In this document: in pieces, positions 13,205-26,174 of the stretch | How positions within the stretch are numbered: the first letter of the stretch is position 1 | Layout: every line of letters begins with the position of its first letter | From: Sipunculus nudus | Taxonomy: Eukaryota; Annelida; Sipuncula; Golfingiida; Sipunculidae | Length of the DNA stretch: 64,000 nucleotides | Assembly (NCBI GenBank): GCA_026874595.1 | Contig: CM049309.1 | Span: 41,493,079 to 41,557,078 of the forward strand | Reading direction: 5' to 3' | Notes under the pieces: generated by a model | Seen by the model: the letters and a program-made list of their open reading frames with translations, nothing else | Told to the model about the DNA's origin: nothing | Databases searched by the model: none | Translations under genes and position numbers: made by a program

Positions 13205-13535
13205 TATTTTGGTTGAGGTAACCGCCTCCATGTTCTTTTATAATGCTTACTCAACTAAGTATATGTATACATCTGCAGAATTTCATTCCGGTTTCGGACT
13301 ATACGTGACAGGGCAGTATCACACGCTTCCTCTCATTCTAATATCCTTGCGTTAACCAGACCCGGTGACTACTGCACCTGCGGGCCCTGGGTGCGTAATT
13401 TTCCCAATTGCTGGGTCGTACCACCGAGAAACCCCCGAAATGCGCACTCGTTTGTCAGTGAAACACGGCCGTTTGGCACGGCTTTCCAATTAAATCTGCA
13501 GAGCGCTCAACCTGGGTGGAAAAATCTCACCGGAT
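13205..13535 (-). mobile_element. tRNA-derived SINE, copy 2 (5'-truncated)
   Basis: The body and tail match the minus-strand copy at 2950-3335. They share GAGGTAACCGCCTCCAT at the tail, CAGAATTTCATTCCGGTTTC, and ACTACTGCACCTGCGGGCCC. The tRNA-like head with A and B boxes is absent, so this copy is truncated at its 5' end, as is usual for target-primed insertion. Confidence 0.8.
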
Positions 13536-13585
13536 GTGTCGAAGTTTTCTGAGGGTCCCTTCGACTTCGACACAACGAGGTTTCA

Positions 13586-13588
<3 letters not shown>

Positions 13589-13627
<39 letters not shown>
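13589..13627. repeat. (TA)n microsatellite
   Basis: About 19 uninterrupted TA dinucleotides just beyond the truncated SINE. Confidence 0.95.
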
Positions 13628-13630
<3 letters not shown>

Positions 13631-15039
13631 TGCAAGGGGTACAAAAATGACCTCAGATTTCATGTGTAGGCCTAACATTTTCTCTGAACGAAACCATAAT
13701 TATGATATAGTAAATGTGCTATCGGTTGTAAAGTCACTCCAGGTGAAACGAGAAAATCAAGCACACAGTTTGTAAAAAAGGCGAACTTTAATGTGTCTGT
13801 CCTATTTATATTGGCATCACCGCTCAACTGTTATATATGATAAAAAATACGATTTGGGAATGAGGCACATGCTGCATGGTTTTGTGTGGTAATAAATATA
13901 AGCTTTATTATGAGTTGTTGGTGTTTAGCTTATGTATGATTTTGATAGTATCTTTGGAGACAGAGAAGAGGATTGATTTCATTTATTTTATTAACAAATG
14001 GAGTGCTATTGTCACACAGATTTTGACTTAGCCATATAACTTATAAGCAGCACATATATAAAAGAGTTCAACTATTTATTAAAATTTAATAACAAATATT
14101 GCGCCAATATAATTTTTATTTAAAAAATAATAAGAAAATCATATGATTTTTTTAAAATAAAATATAACTGAAATGATTATTAAAATAATATTACAGAATA
14201 TGTTTATGAATGCATTCATGAATACATTTTGAAAGTATCTGCACTGGAATTCAAATACTTTCATTTTTACCTGAATTCCCATTCTTATGCAATAAAATTT
14301 TTTAATGCAGTATATATTCATATTTGTATTCTAATACATTTGCAAAGCATTCGCACCATGTCTAGTATTTATTCAGTTTTAGCCAAACAATGATGTTGAG
14401 AATCCAGAATTTACAAAATTCACAAATTTAAATAATGATCATAAGTACCTGGTTTTATGGCTTTTATTTATATTAAAAAAATGTAATATATTCACTTTGG
14501 ACTACTTTCACATCAATCTACACACTAGACACAGTAGGAATCTAGATTAATATTATCAACTGCATCTTTGTCTATTAATTTCCTTCATATGATCCTTAAT
14601 GATAAGTAATGAATAATATGAATTATTTTTTATCATTAAAATTGAACTGAAAAATACCATAGGTGACTGAATGGTGTTATTTGGAATAACATTGACATTG
14701 ACATTTTATCCATTCATACAAGATTCTTACATCATCAGTAACTGCAAGTAAATTTTATGTTACTCATCAACTAACAAATTCCTTTTCTATTAATATTTCC
14801 TTATTTGTTATTAAAAACCAATAAAAATTTATTATTTTATTGTTTATTGTTATGTTGTTTTTCATAACAACTACTAGATGAGTTGGGTTGGACACCTGGG
14901 TCAACTGTGGCTGGGCATAAGCTGCCTGGCTGCTCCAGTGTATGCCTCGCCTCAAGCGTGCATAATTTGATGAAAAGTCAACAAGGTCAACATACAGGTG
15001 ACTGAAGAGGGGCTGGGTAGAGCCTGGGTCTGACATGGT
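13628..15039. other. non-coding stretch, nothing identified
   Basis: Very AT-rich, with no convincing open frame, repeat or RNA gene. A short complementary pair (ATGAATGCATTCAT) occurs near 14205. Confidence 0.45.
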
Positions 15040-16220
15040 CTCATAAAACATTAATAAAAGCTACAAGATTTGGCCAATTTCTTTCAGCTTTCTAAACCTC
15101 AAAGATGAAATCCTTATGTGTGCATGATATGAAAATTATATCAACAGTGCTCTCAGAAAACAAACATGCCATGGGCAAAATTTTAGGTACTAATTTTATA
15201 TTTATACTAATAACTTATAAAATTTGAATAATTCAGAACTAATTTTTGGTATTCAATTGAATCTTGATTAAATAATGTTACATCCCTGACAAAAAATCTC
15301 TAGCTTCAGCAATTCTCTTGTTAAGGGAGTAAAATTTCTTGATTTTTTAAAAAGTGCATTATGTTTGGGCCCATAACTTAAAACAATTACGCAATACTGA
15401 CATCATTTCTGGCATGTGCATAGCGAATGTATAGAAAAATATGTATATAATATATGATCAAAGTCAGATCAGTGGTTTTGATATTAGGCAGTCTTAAAGT
15501 TTAACAATGGGTTTTTAATGGAAAAATGAAGTTTTTCATTAATATCTCGAAGGAATTAAGTCCTAGTGACCAAATTCTTGGCATGGTAGGGGATTTTGGG
15601 GACATTTAACTGTATGCCAAATTTATGGAACTGAGAGCTGAAGCTGGGGAGCTGAGCTCTAGCAAACTGCATAACACTAGCTTGATGCAAACAATATGTG
15701 ACATGGTGCTTGAAAACTTGAATAAAATCTACAGTTTTTGATCAACTGGTTTCAAATTTTTTGTGTTAATAGTTGAAATGCTAACAAAAGCATGCTTTGA
15801 AAATTAAATCCACCAGTTACAGGGAAAAAACGTGCCATGGTCAAACTTGGGCAAAATTTAAGGTACAAATTTTATATTTTTGCCAATATTTAAAAAAAAA
15901 TTAACAGATTTTGATCTATTTTTTGTATACAATTAAATTTTGATTAATTAAAGTTGTATTACTGAAAAAAGTCCCACCTTTAACACTTTTGGTCTTAAGT
16001 GACCAAATATCTGCCCTGATTTTTTTTCACAGTCCATTATGTTTGGGCCCATAACTTTTTTAAATTAAATAATACCGACTTAATTTCTGGCATGTACATA
16101 GGAACTATATAGAGGAATATTTATGGTAAATATAAAGAAAACCAGATTAGTGGTTTTGATATTAGGCAGTCCTGAAGTGTAAAAATTGATTTCTAGTAAA
16201 AAATTGAGGTTTTTTAAAGA
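15040..16220. repeat. diverged tandem duplication, period about 680 bp
   Basis: Two successive segments (about 15040-15560 and 15720-16220) share the same ordered phrases: TTTGGGCCCATAACTT (15365 and 16046), TTTCTGGCATGT, then GTGGTTTTGATATTAGGCAG (15473 and 16152). They have diverged by many substitutions, so the duplication is old. A phrase from the same unit (TTATTTCAACAGTGCT) recurs near 62910, so the family is dispersed. Confidence 0.75.
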
Positions 16221-18215
16221 TGTTTTCGCTGAAAATATTCCACTCACGTTCGGACGATTGTTATTTTTTTGTTAACGGTCACGGCATCTAAAGTTTTTAT
16301 CTGGCATAGATGGTGAACATGTTGAGAAGACCAACTTTCTTTTGTGTCATAAAAGGTTTCAGGGATAAAGAAAAATATTTTTTTATCGTAGAATAAAACA
16401 AATAAATAGCTGGTTCGTATAAATAAATACAAGCCTTTATGCTTGAACTTTAAAAAGGTGGGCATTTTTTTTTATTTTCCAACTATTTCCGCGTTGACGA
16501 AATGGTAAATAACATTGTTATGTATTATATAAGTCCAAATTTCATCTTTAGACGGAATGGAAAATAAAATTGTTATATAGACCACAATTCATCTTTAAGG
16601 TAAACCTGACAACAAATTTAAAATAGCAACATAGCAAATGAATTTATGCCAACAATTATAAATAATATATATATATATATATATAAGCCCAGCTCAGGAT
16701 ACACCATAGAGTATCACTACCATGTTAATGTCTGGGCAGCGTTCAAGTCAATTAATCCAAAGTAATGAATTCATGTATCTAGGACTATATTTGTCATGGT
16801 TTATCATTTTAATCCGTCAATAATGATTTCTTCACATTCAAGAAAGTAAGCTTATTTCATATAACACTTGTGGACTACCAGCAGTAGAGTTCAGTCCTTT
16901 CGAGTGAATGTAATGAAGGACATATCCCTAAGTAGTTTACGAGTAAGCACAGAATAAATCTCCCAAATAATTATGACATGCAATATAAATCCCAGAGAGA
17001 TCCTAGTGTTTACTTTATATTGACTTAGTGGGTAAAGCACGGGATGCTTAGCGGTGATAGTAGTTTTTATTTGTATACTATCCCAGTTACTTGAACCCAA
17101 TTATTCGTTTTGCACTGTGTTATCCAGAAAATAAGTTTTAAAAAAACTATGAGGTAAGATGAAATGAATAGGACAAACAGACAGCTGAATGTGTGCACTA
17201 CAGGCGTCTTGAAACATTTTGAAACTATAATTACTGTTTTGTTCTGTATTGAGGGCTCCTAGTTGGCACTTTTTGCAGTCTCTTGGTGCTGTGTATTTGA
17301 CTGTGTAGTGGCTGGTCAGTTAAAGTCAGGTCAGTTACATCTTCATTTCATTGAGTGAACGCATTTTGTAATATCCGTGCTACCTTTATAGCGCATAAAT
17401 GTCATCCCAACAAGGCTAGAGGATCTGTCCATTTTAATTTCATCTAACATTTAGGTCACGAAAGGACTAGTTACATTAAACGGTGGACATTGCTTGCATG
17501 GCAACTCTTTCACATAATAATATTACTTTAATAAGTTAGCTGAAGTAATCCTGTTTCTTTCACACCCAACAGGCAAACAGATCTTCACAATACTGACAGG
17601 CTCATTCAAAGCACAAGGATCCAACCATGGTTCTGACAATTTATGCAAAGCAAGATGGGCTATTATAGAGTAAACATTCAGGACTCGATATACAAGTTCG
17701 TCGTAATAACATTTAAAAGATGCAGTCACCTTGAGGTTTGCACCACAGAGCTTTCGCAGATTCAAAGTTCTTTCACATCACACAACCATTCGAAAATGCA
17801 ATTTTGATCTCACAACCAACAGTAAAAGGCGTATTCACAGCAAACACACCTTCAATGCGTCCGGCACCAGTATGCACACTAATGATAAAGGAAAGAGATT
17901 TCAATAAATTTAGTTTTTTTAATATTTACTTACTTTTTTTCTCCATAGACAAGCCTAGACTGAACCGGCATATTCTAGGCTACATCATTTCCAATCCATA
18001 ATAAACAATATAAAATGAGAGATGAAAAATGCATAATATACAATGAACCAATGAATTCACTGCTTGGCAGTGTCCACAATCACAATAAGTCCATTCATTT
18101 CCTAATCCGCAACAGAAAGGGTTATTCCTTCAATAAGTTATATCCATCCACACAGGTTCCGACACGGTAAAATACGTTTAAACAAGTCCCTGACGAGTCG
18201 ACATCGTGATGGAAG
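16221..18215. other. non-coding stretch downstream of histone H1
   Basis: No gene is supported. The part next to the histone gene (about 17900-18215) is presumably its 3' untranslated region. A minus-strand ATTAAA lies near 17918, about 295 bp after the stop. I do not see the canonical histone 3' stem-loop here. An 80-codon minus-strand frame at 17523-17765 has no recognised domain. Confidence 0.45.
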
Positions 18216-18806
18216 TTACTTCTTTTCTTTCTTCTTTCCTTCAGCTTTCTTGGCGGGTTTCTTTGCTTTGGCTTTTGTCGCCTTTTTCGGTTTAGCCGCT
18301 GCCTTCTTGGGTTTGGCGGCCTTTTTGGGAGACTTAGTTTTCTTGACAGGTTTCTTTGCCTTTGCTGGACTCTTGGCTTTCGTTTTCTTCTCCTTAGGCT
18401 TTTTGCTGGCGGGTTTCTTAGCGGCAGCTTTTGGCTTTTTGGTCGCGGCTTTTGGTTTCTTGGCAACCGGCTTTTTGGTGGTTTTCTTGGCATCATCTCC
18501 TAATTTAAAGCTCCCAGATGCTCCGGTGCCTTTTGACTGTTTTAGTGAACTGTTCTTAACTCCAGCGCGCAAGGCCATTTTCAAATGGGCGTTTACAACT
18601 TTCTCATCTTTGCCCACATCGAAGTTGGCGAGAATGTACTTTAAAACCGCCTGTCTCGAAGATCCGCCTCTCTCTTTTAGCGAGCCCAACGCTTGCTTGA
18701 TCATCTCAGAATATTTAGGATGCGTGGATGGCTTCTTAGGTTTGCTTGCCTTCTTTGCTGGTTTAGCAGCAGCAGGTGCTGTGGTTGCAGCAGCTGTGTC
18801 GGCCAT
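18216..18806 (-). CDS. linker histone H1
   Basis: Encodes a 196-aa linker histone, which binds DNA entering and leaving the nucleosome and compacts chromatin. The start chosen is the ATG at 18806, giving MADTAAATTAP. The same frame stays open upstream for 52 more codons, but those do not look like histone. The layout is classic: an Ala/Lys/Pro-rich N-tail (1-26), a winged-helix globular domain (about 27-103, with THPKYSEMI, KERGGSSRQAVLKYI and AHLKMALRAGVKN), then a C-tail of Lys/Ala/Pro repeats. It is intronless in this window. No core histone gene is nearby and no 3' stem-loop was found, so it may be an orphon or a replication-independent H1. The family call is secure; the subtype is not. 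Confidence 0.96.
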   Translation of the reverse strand: MADTAAATTAPAAAKPAKKASKPKKPSTHPKYSEMIKQALGSLKERGGSSRQAVLKYILANFDVGKDEKVVNAHLKMALRAGVKNSSLKQSKGTGASGSFKLGDDAKKTTKKPVAKKPKAATKKPKAAAKKPASKKPKEKKTKAKSPAKAKKPVKKTKSPKKAAKPKKAAAKPKKATKAKAKKPAKKAEGKKKEKK

Positions 18807-18988
18807 CTTACTATTGTGTAAGCTTTGAATAAAGCAGCGAGAGTTAGAACTAGTCGTGAACACGGTCTGAGTTGTGACTGCCGCTGGGGGCTGGGCCGAG
18901 CGGTATTGATTCTTCTGTGCGAACCTGAACGAAACAAGCAGGTGCTCTCTCACTCTGAACACACTTGCTCCCTTCTAGTCCGTGAAGT

Positions 18989-18995
18989 TGTGTTT
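18989..18995 (-). promoter_or_regulatory. H1-box-like element AAACACA
   Basis: The minus strand reads AAACACA about 183 bp upstream of the H1 start codon. This motif is known from histone H1 promoters. I did not find a clear TATA box between it and the gene, although the interval has a G/C-rich patch near 18890. Confidence 0.45.
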
Positions 18996-20630
18996 GTTTA
19001 TGTCCTAAAAATTCTCCCGCTCTCCGTAACCACACAGTGTCAACCCATTAACTTTACATCATTAGAAAGCTGAGAAAACGGACTACACATTGATATTGTC
19101 ATATTTTGTCAGCCTCTTTGCTGTATTGTGAAAATCGCATTTTTATCAGTAAACAAGGATGTCAAAATCTATAAATTTGAGAAATTTCTCCCAATCTCAG
19201 CAGATTCTTTTATGTTTGAGCGAAATTGATGTCAGAGATTTTGAAATGAACTATTCATCTGTAAGTTTAAGTGAAAGGGAATGCTTGTTACGAATCTTTA
19301 TTCACATAAACGTCAATGTTTCGAGGTGGGGAAACACAAGCTTTGGTCCAGTCGGCCATTTTGCTGACAAGAAATGCCATGATTATTACATACAATTCAC
19401 CTGCTTTTTATGCATTAAACCTCACAAATTAAACATTAATTACGTCAGTAAGTTAGATCATGGTCACATATAATAACTTTGCAATAGTTATTTGCCTGCT
19501 GCATGAAGTTTTAATTGCGTTTTAAGTTGTGTTCACACTGGGCCTATGCTGACAAACAAGGGGGAAGGTGACTACATACATGGCTACCAAGCCTGAACTA
19601 CGATGTCAAAATTCTTGGGAAATAACATATTTTAAGTTACAATTTATATTCTGACCTGCGATTTTAAAGGGCCTGTTGGTATTATAATATTATTTATCAT
19701 AATATTTTTATCTGGAACTTAATCTTAGTCCGTATAAATTAAATTAACAGTTCCCGTAATATAGGGTATGGGGCAGGTCAACCAGTACATTATGATCTTA
19801 CACCTTCGTGGATTCGTTTGTACAGTAGAACAACAAAAAAATTTAACTTTTTAAGTCATTTCAAATTCTCTAACATTTCTTCAGTGATGTTTTGAAGCAG
19901 GATAAGTCAAAAGGAGGTATAATTTAACCGAGTATTACTGGTTCTGCTGGTTTTCGCTGGACTGTTTACTATCTGTGTATACTCATAAATCACACAGCCC
20001 CGGAGAATATGAACAATGTAAAAACAAAGAACGCCAAGAAGACAGGTATTCAAAGTTAAATTATATTACCTTACATCAATATAACATTTAATTTTCAAAG
20101 CAAAACATTGAATTTCAATATTAGCCAAACTCAAATTAATTTCAATAGAACCTTTATGGTTTTAATGAATTACTGATGCATATATGGTATAACCTAAGCT
20201 TCATGGTATCTTAACCCTTATTTTATCACCAAAATTAAAATTTTCATTCAGTTAAAATAAAAGTTTACAAACCTGCAAATTTTATTTATATCTATATATT
20301 TGATTAAGGTACAAAAATTATAAGAGGTTTATATTTGTACTGTTCGCGGAGAAATGACCATATATTCATACCAGGGAAGGACGCGTCCAATGGCGTCAAT
20401 TAAGCTTTTATATACGTTTTTAGCTTTTGTATGACGCATATCAAATATATTACAATAGAGTGTAAGATTTTTTCATTTAAGTATAAGGTATTATGTCTCC
20501 AGTTTAAGTTAAGTCTAAACCTGTTTTCGATATCATATTTTCATAGCAAACTCATAAAAGAAACCAAAGTATATAATTCTATTTATTAATATATTTCATT
20601 TTGCAATATATAAATATTGTTCTCGGAAAA
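18996..20630. other. non-coding stretch upstream of histone H1
   Basis: No gene is supported. A 104-codon plus-strand frame at 19159-19473 starts just beyond the H1 promoter, but it has no recognisable domain or downstream structure. The rest is AT-rich and featureless. Confidence 0.4.
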
Positions 20631-20633
20631 GTC

Positions 20634-20712
20634 GGGGAGGGGGGGGGGGGTGATTATACTGACCACCCCCCCCCCCCCTTGTCAAAAAGTAGGGGGATAT
20701 ATTCCCCCCCCC
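20634..20712. repeat. G-run/C-run foldback
   Basis: A G-run (20634-20650) is followed after 15 bases by a C-run (20666-20678), and then by a second smaller pair, AGGGGG and CCCCCCCCC (20691-20712). The runs are complementary and can fold into stacked hairpins or G-quadruplexes. Homopolymer lengths here may be unreliable. Confidence 0.85.
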
Positions 20713-21319
20713 ATACCCCTATATTGATGCCCCAAAATGCGTCACATTTTTTTGTGATGACGTTTGCCTTGTTGTTTTTCTTGTTTTGAGTTCTGGTGGT
20801 CTGCATGCCAATTTTCCATCTACATAATAAAAGTACACACAGGTGAGGAAAACTGGCCCACAGCCAAAAGTTGTTTGTGGCCATGAGTCGGCTGCAATAA
20901 AGCTTGCATGTATAGATCTAAAGACGGGCGGACAGGCACCAAGGTTTTTCGGAGAGATCCATAATTACTGCCTTAAATTACAATTAACTCAGCTTGCTAA
21001 TGACCATGTCACATTTACTTTCCTGTGGCAGAATAACTGCTATACTAACTTAATTAAGCATTATGACATGTTGAGTATTGATGACGCCAGCCTTGTACTA
21101 TTTTGTCTTTCTGTGATCTTATAAGTCAAGACCGCACGTGCCGGGTAATTCGCTAATTTACATTATGACCCGTCATCACAGTCTCACAGTTGTTGATAGT
21201 TTCACTGCTGAATTCGAAATGACAAATATAAGACAATGTAATCATTATTACTTTATTATTATCAAGATCTCAGTGGCCCATTAATTTGGTAATTTTTATA
21301 GTCCATGTTGTATCATTAC
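20713..21319. other. non-coding stretch, nothing identified
   Basis: Short frames only, with no domain or repeat recognised. Confidence 0.4.
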
Positions 21320-21342
21320 CTCTACCAACATTTTTATTGTTG

Positions 21343-21380
<38 letters not shown>

Positions 21381-21480
21381 TTCAATATCATTATTATTAA
21401 TATTATAAATATTATTATAATTTTTATGATGATGATGATGATGATTATTATTATTATTTGTAGTAGTAATAGTAGTAGTA
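21320..21480. repeat. (ATT)n/(GAT)n trinucleotide repeats
   Basis: Imperfect TTG, ATT, ATG and AGT trinucleotide tracts follow one another, the longest being ATT at about 21348-21380. Confidence 0.9.
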
Positions 21481-22270
21481 TTTGTTTTTTATCGTGTTTT
21501 TGTTGTATTGATACAAGTGTTTGTACCAGTGGCAGAAGTAGAATATATATATAGTATTTGTAATAGTAATTTTGTTACTTATATATGTGCATGAATATAG
21601 TGTTGCAGTACTGATACTGCAGATATAATGTTGTTGTTCTCGCGAGTGATATAGTTATTTTTATCATTATATTGGTTTTTTTCATGATATTATGTGATCA
21701 TTATGCATTCAAACCGAACATTACAAGTTTCAACTTCCGTGAATACCTACTTTTTAAACGTTTTATGTCGTATCTGATTTCTCTTCTACAAATAAATGCA
21801 TGATGTTAATGTGTCAAGATAAAACCAAGTATGTATAAATGTAACGCAGTTCGAAAAAAAAATGTTAACGAAACCATGAACATCTGGCCATAAATATCTC
21901 GACGATATTCACATATTTCTTCGGTTGCCATAAAGCTGCATGAATAGACAGATCACTGCACAGTAAGAAAGTTTTTGGGAGGCCTGTTTCAGGTTGACAG
22001 CGGTGATTTTAAGGCAAATGCATAGAAACCCACAGAGGCACACGCCTTATTTTGTAGTTAAATGTATAATTTCACATTCAATTTTCACTCTCGGGCACCT
22101 AGAATGGATGAAATTTACATCATTTCGTATCATTCCATTGAGGATTTTATGGAAACTATTTTAGAAAACGTTAAGCGTTTGCAGCCGCCGTCTGCTGTTA
22201 CTACCTAAACCGACTGGTAGATGGCGCAATGGTTTGATTGATCGCGGCGTACTCCTAGGTATGATTAAAA
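21481..22270. other. non-coding stretch with one CTCF-like motif
   Basis: AT-rich, with no gene. CTGGTAGATGGCGCAAT at 22214-22230 resembles a CTCF core and lies just outside the start of the long minisatellite. Confidence 0.4.
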
Positions 22271-25200
22271 CACTACCATCCACCTTCACCACCACTGGGC
22301 CACCTCTATGTACTGCATAACCATCAACGTTGACATTCACAACCATTTTGCCACCTCCATGTATACTATCACCACAACCATCCACCTTCTCCACCACTTG
22401 ACTGGCTCTATGTACTATAACCACCATCATCCATTTTTACCACCACTTGAAACCTATATGTAGGGCTACTATATCCACCACCAACCACCTTCTCAATCCT
22501 TTTGAGTACCTATAAGTACTTTAACCACCACCATCCAAACAAGCACAATCCACCTTCACCACCACTTGACCACTGTTATGTACTAAGACCTACACCATCC
22601 TTCTTCACCACCACTTGACCACTGCTATGTACTAAAACCTACACACATCCACCTTCACCACCACTTGACCACTGTTATGTACTGAAACCATCACCATCCA
22701 CCTTCACCACCATTTGACCACTCTTATGTACTAAAACCTACAGCATCCAACTTCACCACCACTTGACCACTGCTATGTACTAAAACCATCACCATCCACC
22801 TTCACCACCATTTGACCACTGTTATGTACTAAAACCTACAGCATCCAACTTCACCACCACTTGACCACTGTTATGTACTGAAACCATCACCATCCACCTT
22901 CACCACCATTTGACCACTCTTATGTACTAAAACCTACAGCATCCAACTTCACCACCACTTGACCACTGTTATGTACTGAAACCATCACCATCCATCTTCA
23001 CCACTATTTGACCACTCTTATGTACTAAAACCTACAGCATCCAACTTCACCACTACTTGACCACTGTTATGTACTGAAACCATCACCATCCACCTTCACC
23101 ACCTCTTGACCACTGCTATGTTCTAAAACCATCACCATTCACCTTCACCACCACTTGACCACTGTTATGTATTAAAATCATCACCATCCAACTTCACCAG
23201 TTCTTGTCCACTCTTATGTTCTAAAACCATCACCATCCACCTTCACCACCATTTGACCACTGTTATGTACTAAAACCTACAGCATCCAACTTCACCACCA
23301 CTTGACCAGTGTTATGTACTGAAACCATCACCATTCACCTTCACCACCATTTGACCACTCTTATGTACTAAAACCTACAGCATCCAACTTCACCACCACT
23401 TGACCACTGCTATGTACTAAAACCATCACCACCCACCTTCACCACCATTTGACCACTGTTATGTACTAAAACCTACAAACATCCACCTTCACCACCACTT
23501 GTCCACTGCTATGTACTAAAACCATCACCATCCACCTTCACCACCATTTGACCACTGTTATGTACTAAAACCTACACACATCCACCTTCACCACCACTTG
23601 ACCACTGCTATGTACTAAAACCATCACCACCCACCTTCACCACCACTTGACCACACTGCTATGTACTAAAACCATCACCATCCACCTTCACCACCATTTG
23701 ACCACTGTTATGTACTAAAACCTACACACATCCACCTTCACCACCACTTGACCACTGCTATGTACTAAAACCATCACCACCCACCTTCACCACCACTTGA
23801 CCACACTGCTATGTACTAAAACCATCACCATCCACCTTCACCACCATTTGACCACTGTTATGTACTAAAACCTACACACATCCACCTTCACCACCACTTG
23901 ACCACTGCTATGTACTAAAACCATCACCACCCACCTTCACCACCATTTGACCACTGTTATGTACTAAAACCTACACACATCCACCTTCACCACCACTTGA
24001 CCACTGCTATGTACGAAAACCATCACCACCCACCTTCACCACCACTTGACCACTGCTATGTACTAAAACCATCACCATCCACCTTCACCACCATTTGACC
24101 ACTGTTATGTACTAAAACCTACAGCATCCAACTTCACCACCACTTGACCAGTGTTATGTACTGAAACCATCACCATTCACCTTCACCACCATTTGACCAC
24201 TCTTATGTACTAAAACCTACAGCATCCAACTTCACCACCACTTGACCACTGCTATGTACTAAAACCATCACCATTCACCTTCACCACCATTTGACCACCG
24301 TTATGTACTAAAACCTACAGCATCCAACTTCACCACCACTTGACCACTGTTACGTACTGAAACCATCACCATCCACCTTCACTACCATTTGACCACTCTT
24401 ATGTACTAAAACCTACAGCATCCAACTTCACCACCACTTGACCACTGTTATGTACTGAAACCATCACCATCCACCTTCACCACCTCTTGACCACTGCTAT
24501 GTTCTAAAACCATCACCATTCACTTTAACTACCACTTGACGATCTTTGTAACTAAACGATCACCATCCACCTTTACAACAACATGACCATTGCTATGTAC
24601 TAAAACCATCACCATCCACCTTCACCACCATTTGACCACTGTTATGTACTAAAACCTACAGCATCCAACTTCACCACCACTTGACCACTGTTATGTACTG
24701 AAACCATCACCATCCACCTTCACCACCACTTGACCACTGTTATGTACTTAAGCAATCACCATCAAACTTCACCACCACTTGCTCCTCTATATACTATTAT
24801 GATCACAATCTACCTTCACTATTAGGTAACCACCTCTATGAATAAAATCCATCGCCTTTACGCCACTTGACCACATCTATACCCTAAAAACATCACCATC
24901 CACCTTCACCATCATTTGGAAACCTCTATGCTGTAGCCACCACCATCCACCTTCACCACTATGTAACCATATTTGTGTACTATATTCCCGATGATCCACC
25001 TTTACCGCACTTGACTATCTCTATGTTCTATATTCATGATCATCCACCTTTACCACCACCTGGCCACATCTATATTCTATACCCACCACCTTCCACCTTC
25101 ACCACCACTTGACCATCTATATGTACCCTATTCATGATCATCCACCTTTTCCACCACCTGGCCACATCTATATTCTATACCCACCACCTTCCACCTTCAC

Positions 25201-25650
25201 CACCACTTGGCCATCTATATGTACTATATTCATGATCATCAACCTTTACCACCACCTGGCCACATCTATATTCTATACCTACCACCTTCCACCTTCACCA
25301 CCACTTGGCCATCTATATGTACTATATTCATGATCATCAACCTTTACCACCACCTGGCCACATCTATATTCTATACCCACCACCTTCCACCTTCACCACC
25401 ACTTGACCATCTATATGTACTATATTCATGATCATCCACCTTTACCACCACCTGGCCACATCTATATTCTATACCCACCACCTTCCACCTTCACCACCAC
25501 TTGACCATCTATATGTACTATATTCATGATCATCCACCTTTACCACCACCTGGCCACATCTATATTCTTTACCCACCACCTTCCACCTTCACCACCACTT
25601 GACCACCGTTATGTACTTTATCATGACCATCCATCTTCTCTGCCACATGA
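22271..25650. repeat. satellite-like array, 49-bp unit in 98-bp pairs
   Basis: About 69 tandem copies of a 49-bp unit over 3.4 kb. Two alternating variants (one starting CCATCACCATCCACC, the other CCTACAGCATCCAAC) make a 98-bp higher-order unit; exact 49-base steps are seen at 22688, 22737 and 22786. From about 25030 to 25600 the variants change to another pair (CATGATCATCCACC and CACCACCTTCCACC) but keep the 98-bp period. The plus strand is nearly free of G and rich in C and A. The outer copies are more degraded than the inner ones, as expected from unequal exchange. Confidence 0.95.
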
Positions 25651-25954
25651 CATCCTATAAAATGTCTTTCTACCTATCACCAATATCTGGAATTACACTC
25701 TATAATTGAAGATATAAAATAAATTAATTATTACCATATACAAATCCACGTAATATGTGATTTGACGGGCGATATGTGGGACATTGATCAAAATCATATT
25801 GTTGATTATGGAGATGCGATTTTCCTATTTATACCTTATTCATTATTTGGTAACAAATCAACAGGAGGAAAGTAAACAGCAGTTCGAAGCCAACCAACAT
25901 CTAAATATCGAGACCACCGGCAGATGGCGCTTGAGATACATGGTAAAATGACAT

Positions 25955-26174
25955 TCAGAGAAGGAAAACATCCAACCATCTTTTTGGAAAACGAGTGAAA
26001 ATATTAAACTGAAGATTTTTTTCTCCATCTTTGTATTTCGTGTCGAAGTATTTGATCTTTTTTTCCTTCGTCATCTTCCATTGAAAAAAAATACCACATG
26101 CATAACAACAAAAAATACAAAAAAAGTAGCCAGAGGCCACAAGGACCGCGGCCAGAATCAAACTTCGAAAAACA
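25955..26174 (-). other. candidate orphan exon, single-pass membrane protein end
   Basis: The minus strand has an open frame ending at a stop at 25955. It encodes a strongly hydrophobic stretch (about 24 residues, including LILAAVLVASGYFF) followed by a charged tail (MTKEKKIKYFDTKYKDGEKN). A possible acceptor lies near 26164. This would fit the last exon of a single-pass membrane protein, but I cannot join it to any other exon. Confidence 0.2.

Noticed and set aside
18250-18828. 192-codon plus-strand frame, Phe/Ala/Leu-rich
   Set aside because: It is the exact antisense of the histone H1 gene; Lys/Ala codons read backwards give Phe/Leu/Gly/Ala.
18807-18962. Upstream extension of the H1 frame (52 codons)
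   Set aside because: It is not histone-like; MADTAAATTAP at 18806 is the natural H1 start.
19159-19473. 104-codon plus-strand frame next to the H1 promoter
   Set aside because: Divergent placement was tempting, but there is no recognisable domain, no conserved-looking composition and no clear 3' signal.
22271-25650. Regular repeats suggesting a CRISPR array
   Set aside because: Units are contiguous 49-bp tandem copies with no unique spacers, in animal DNA.
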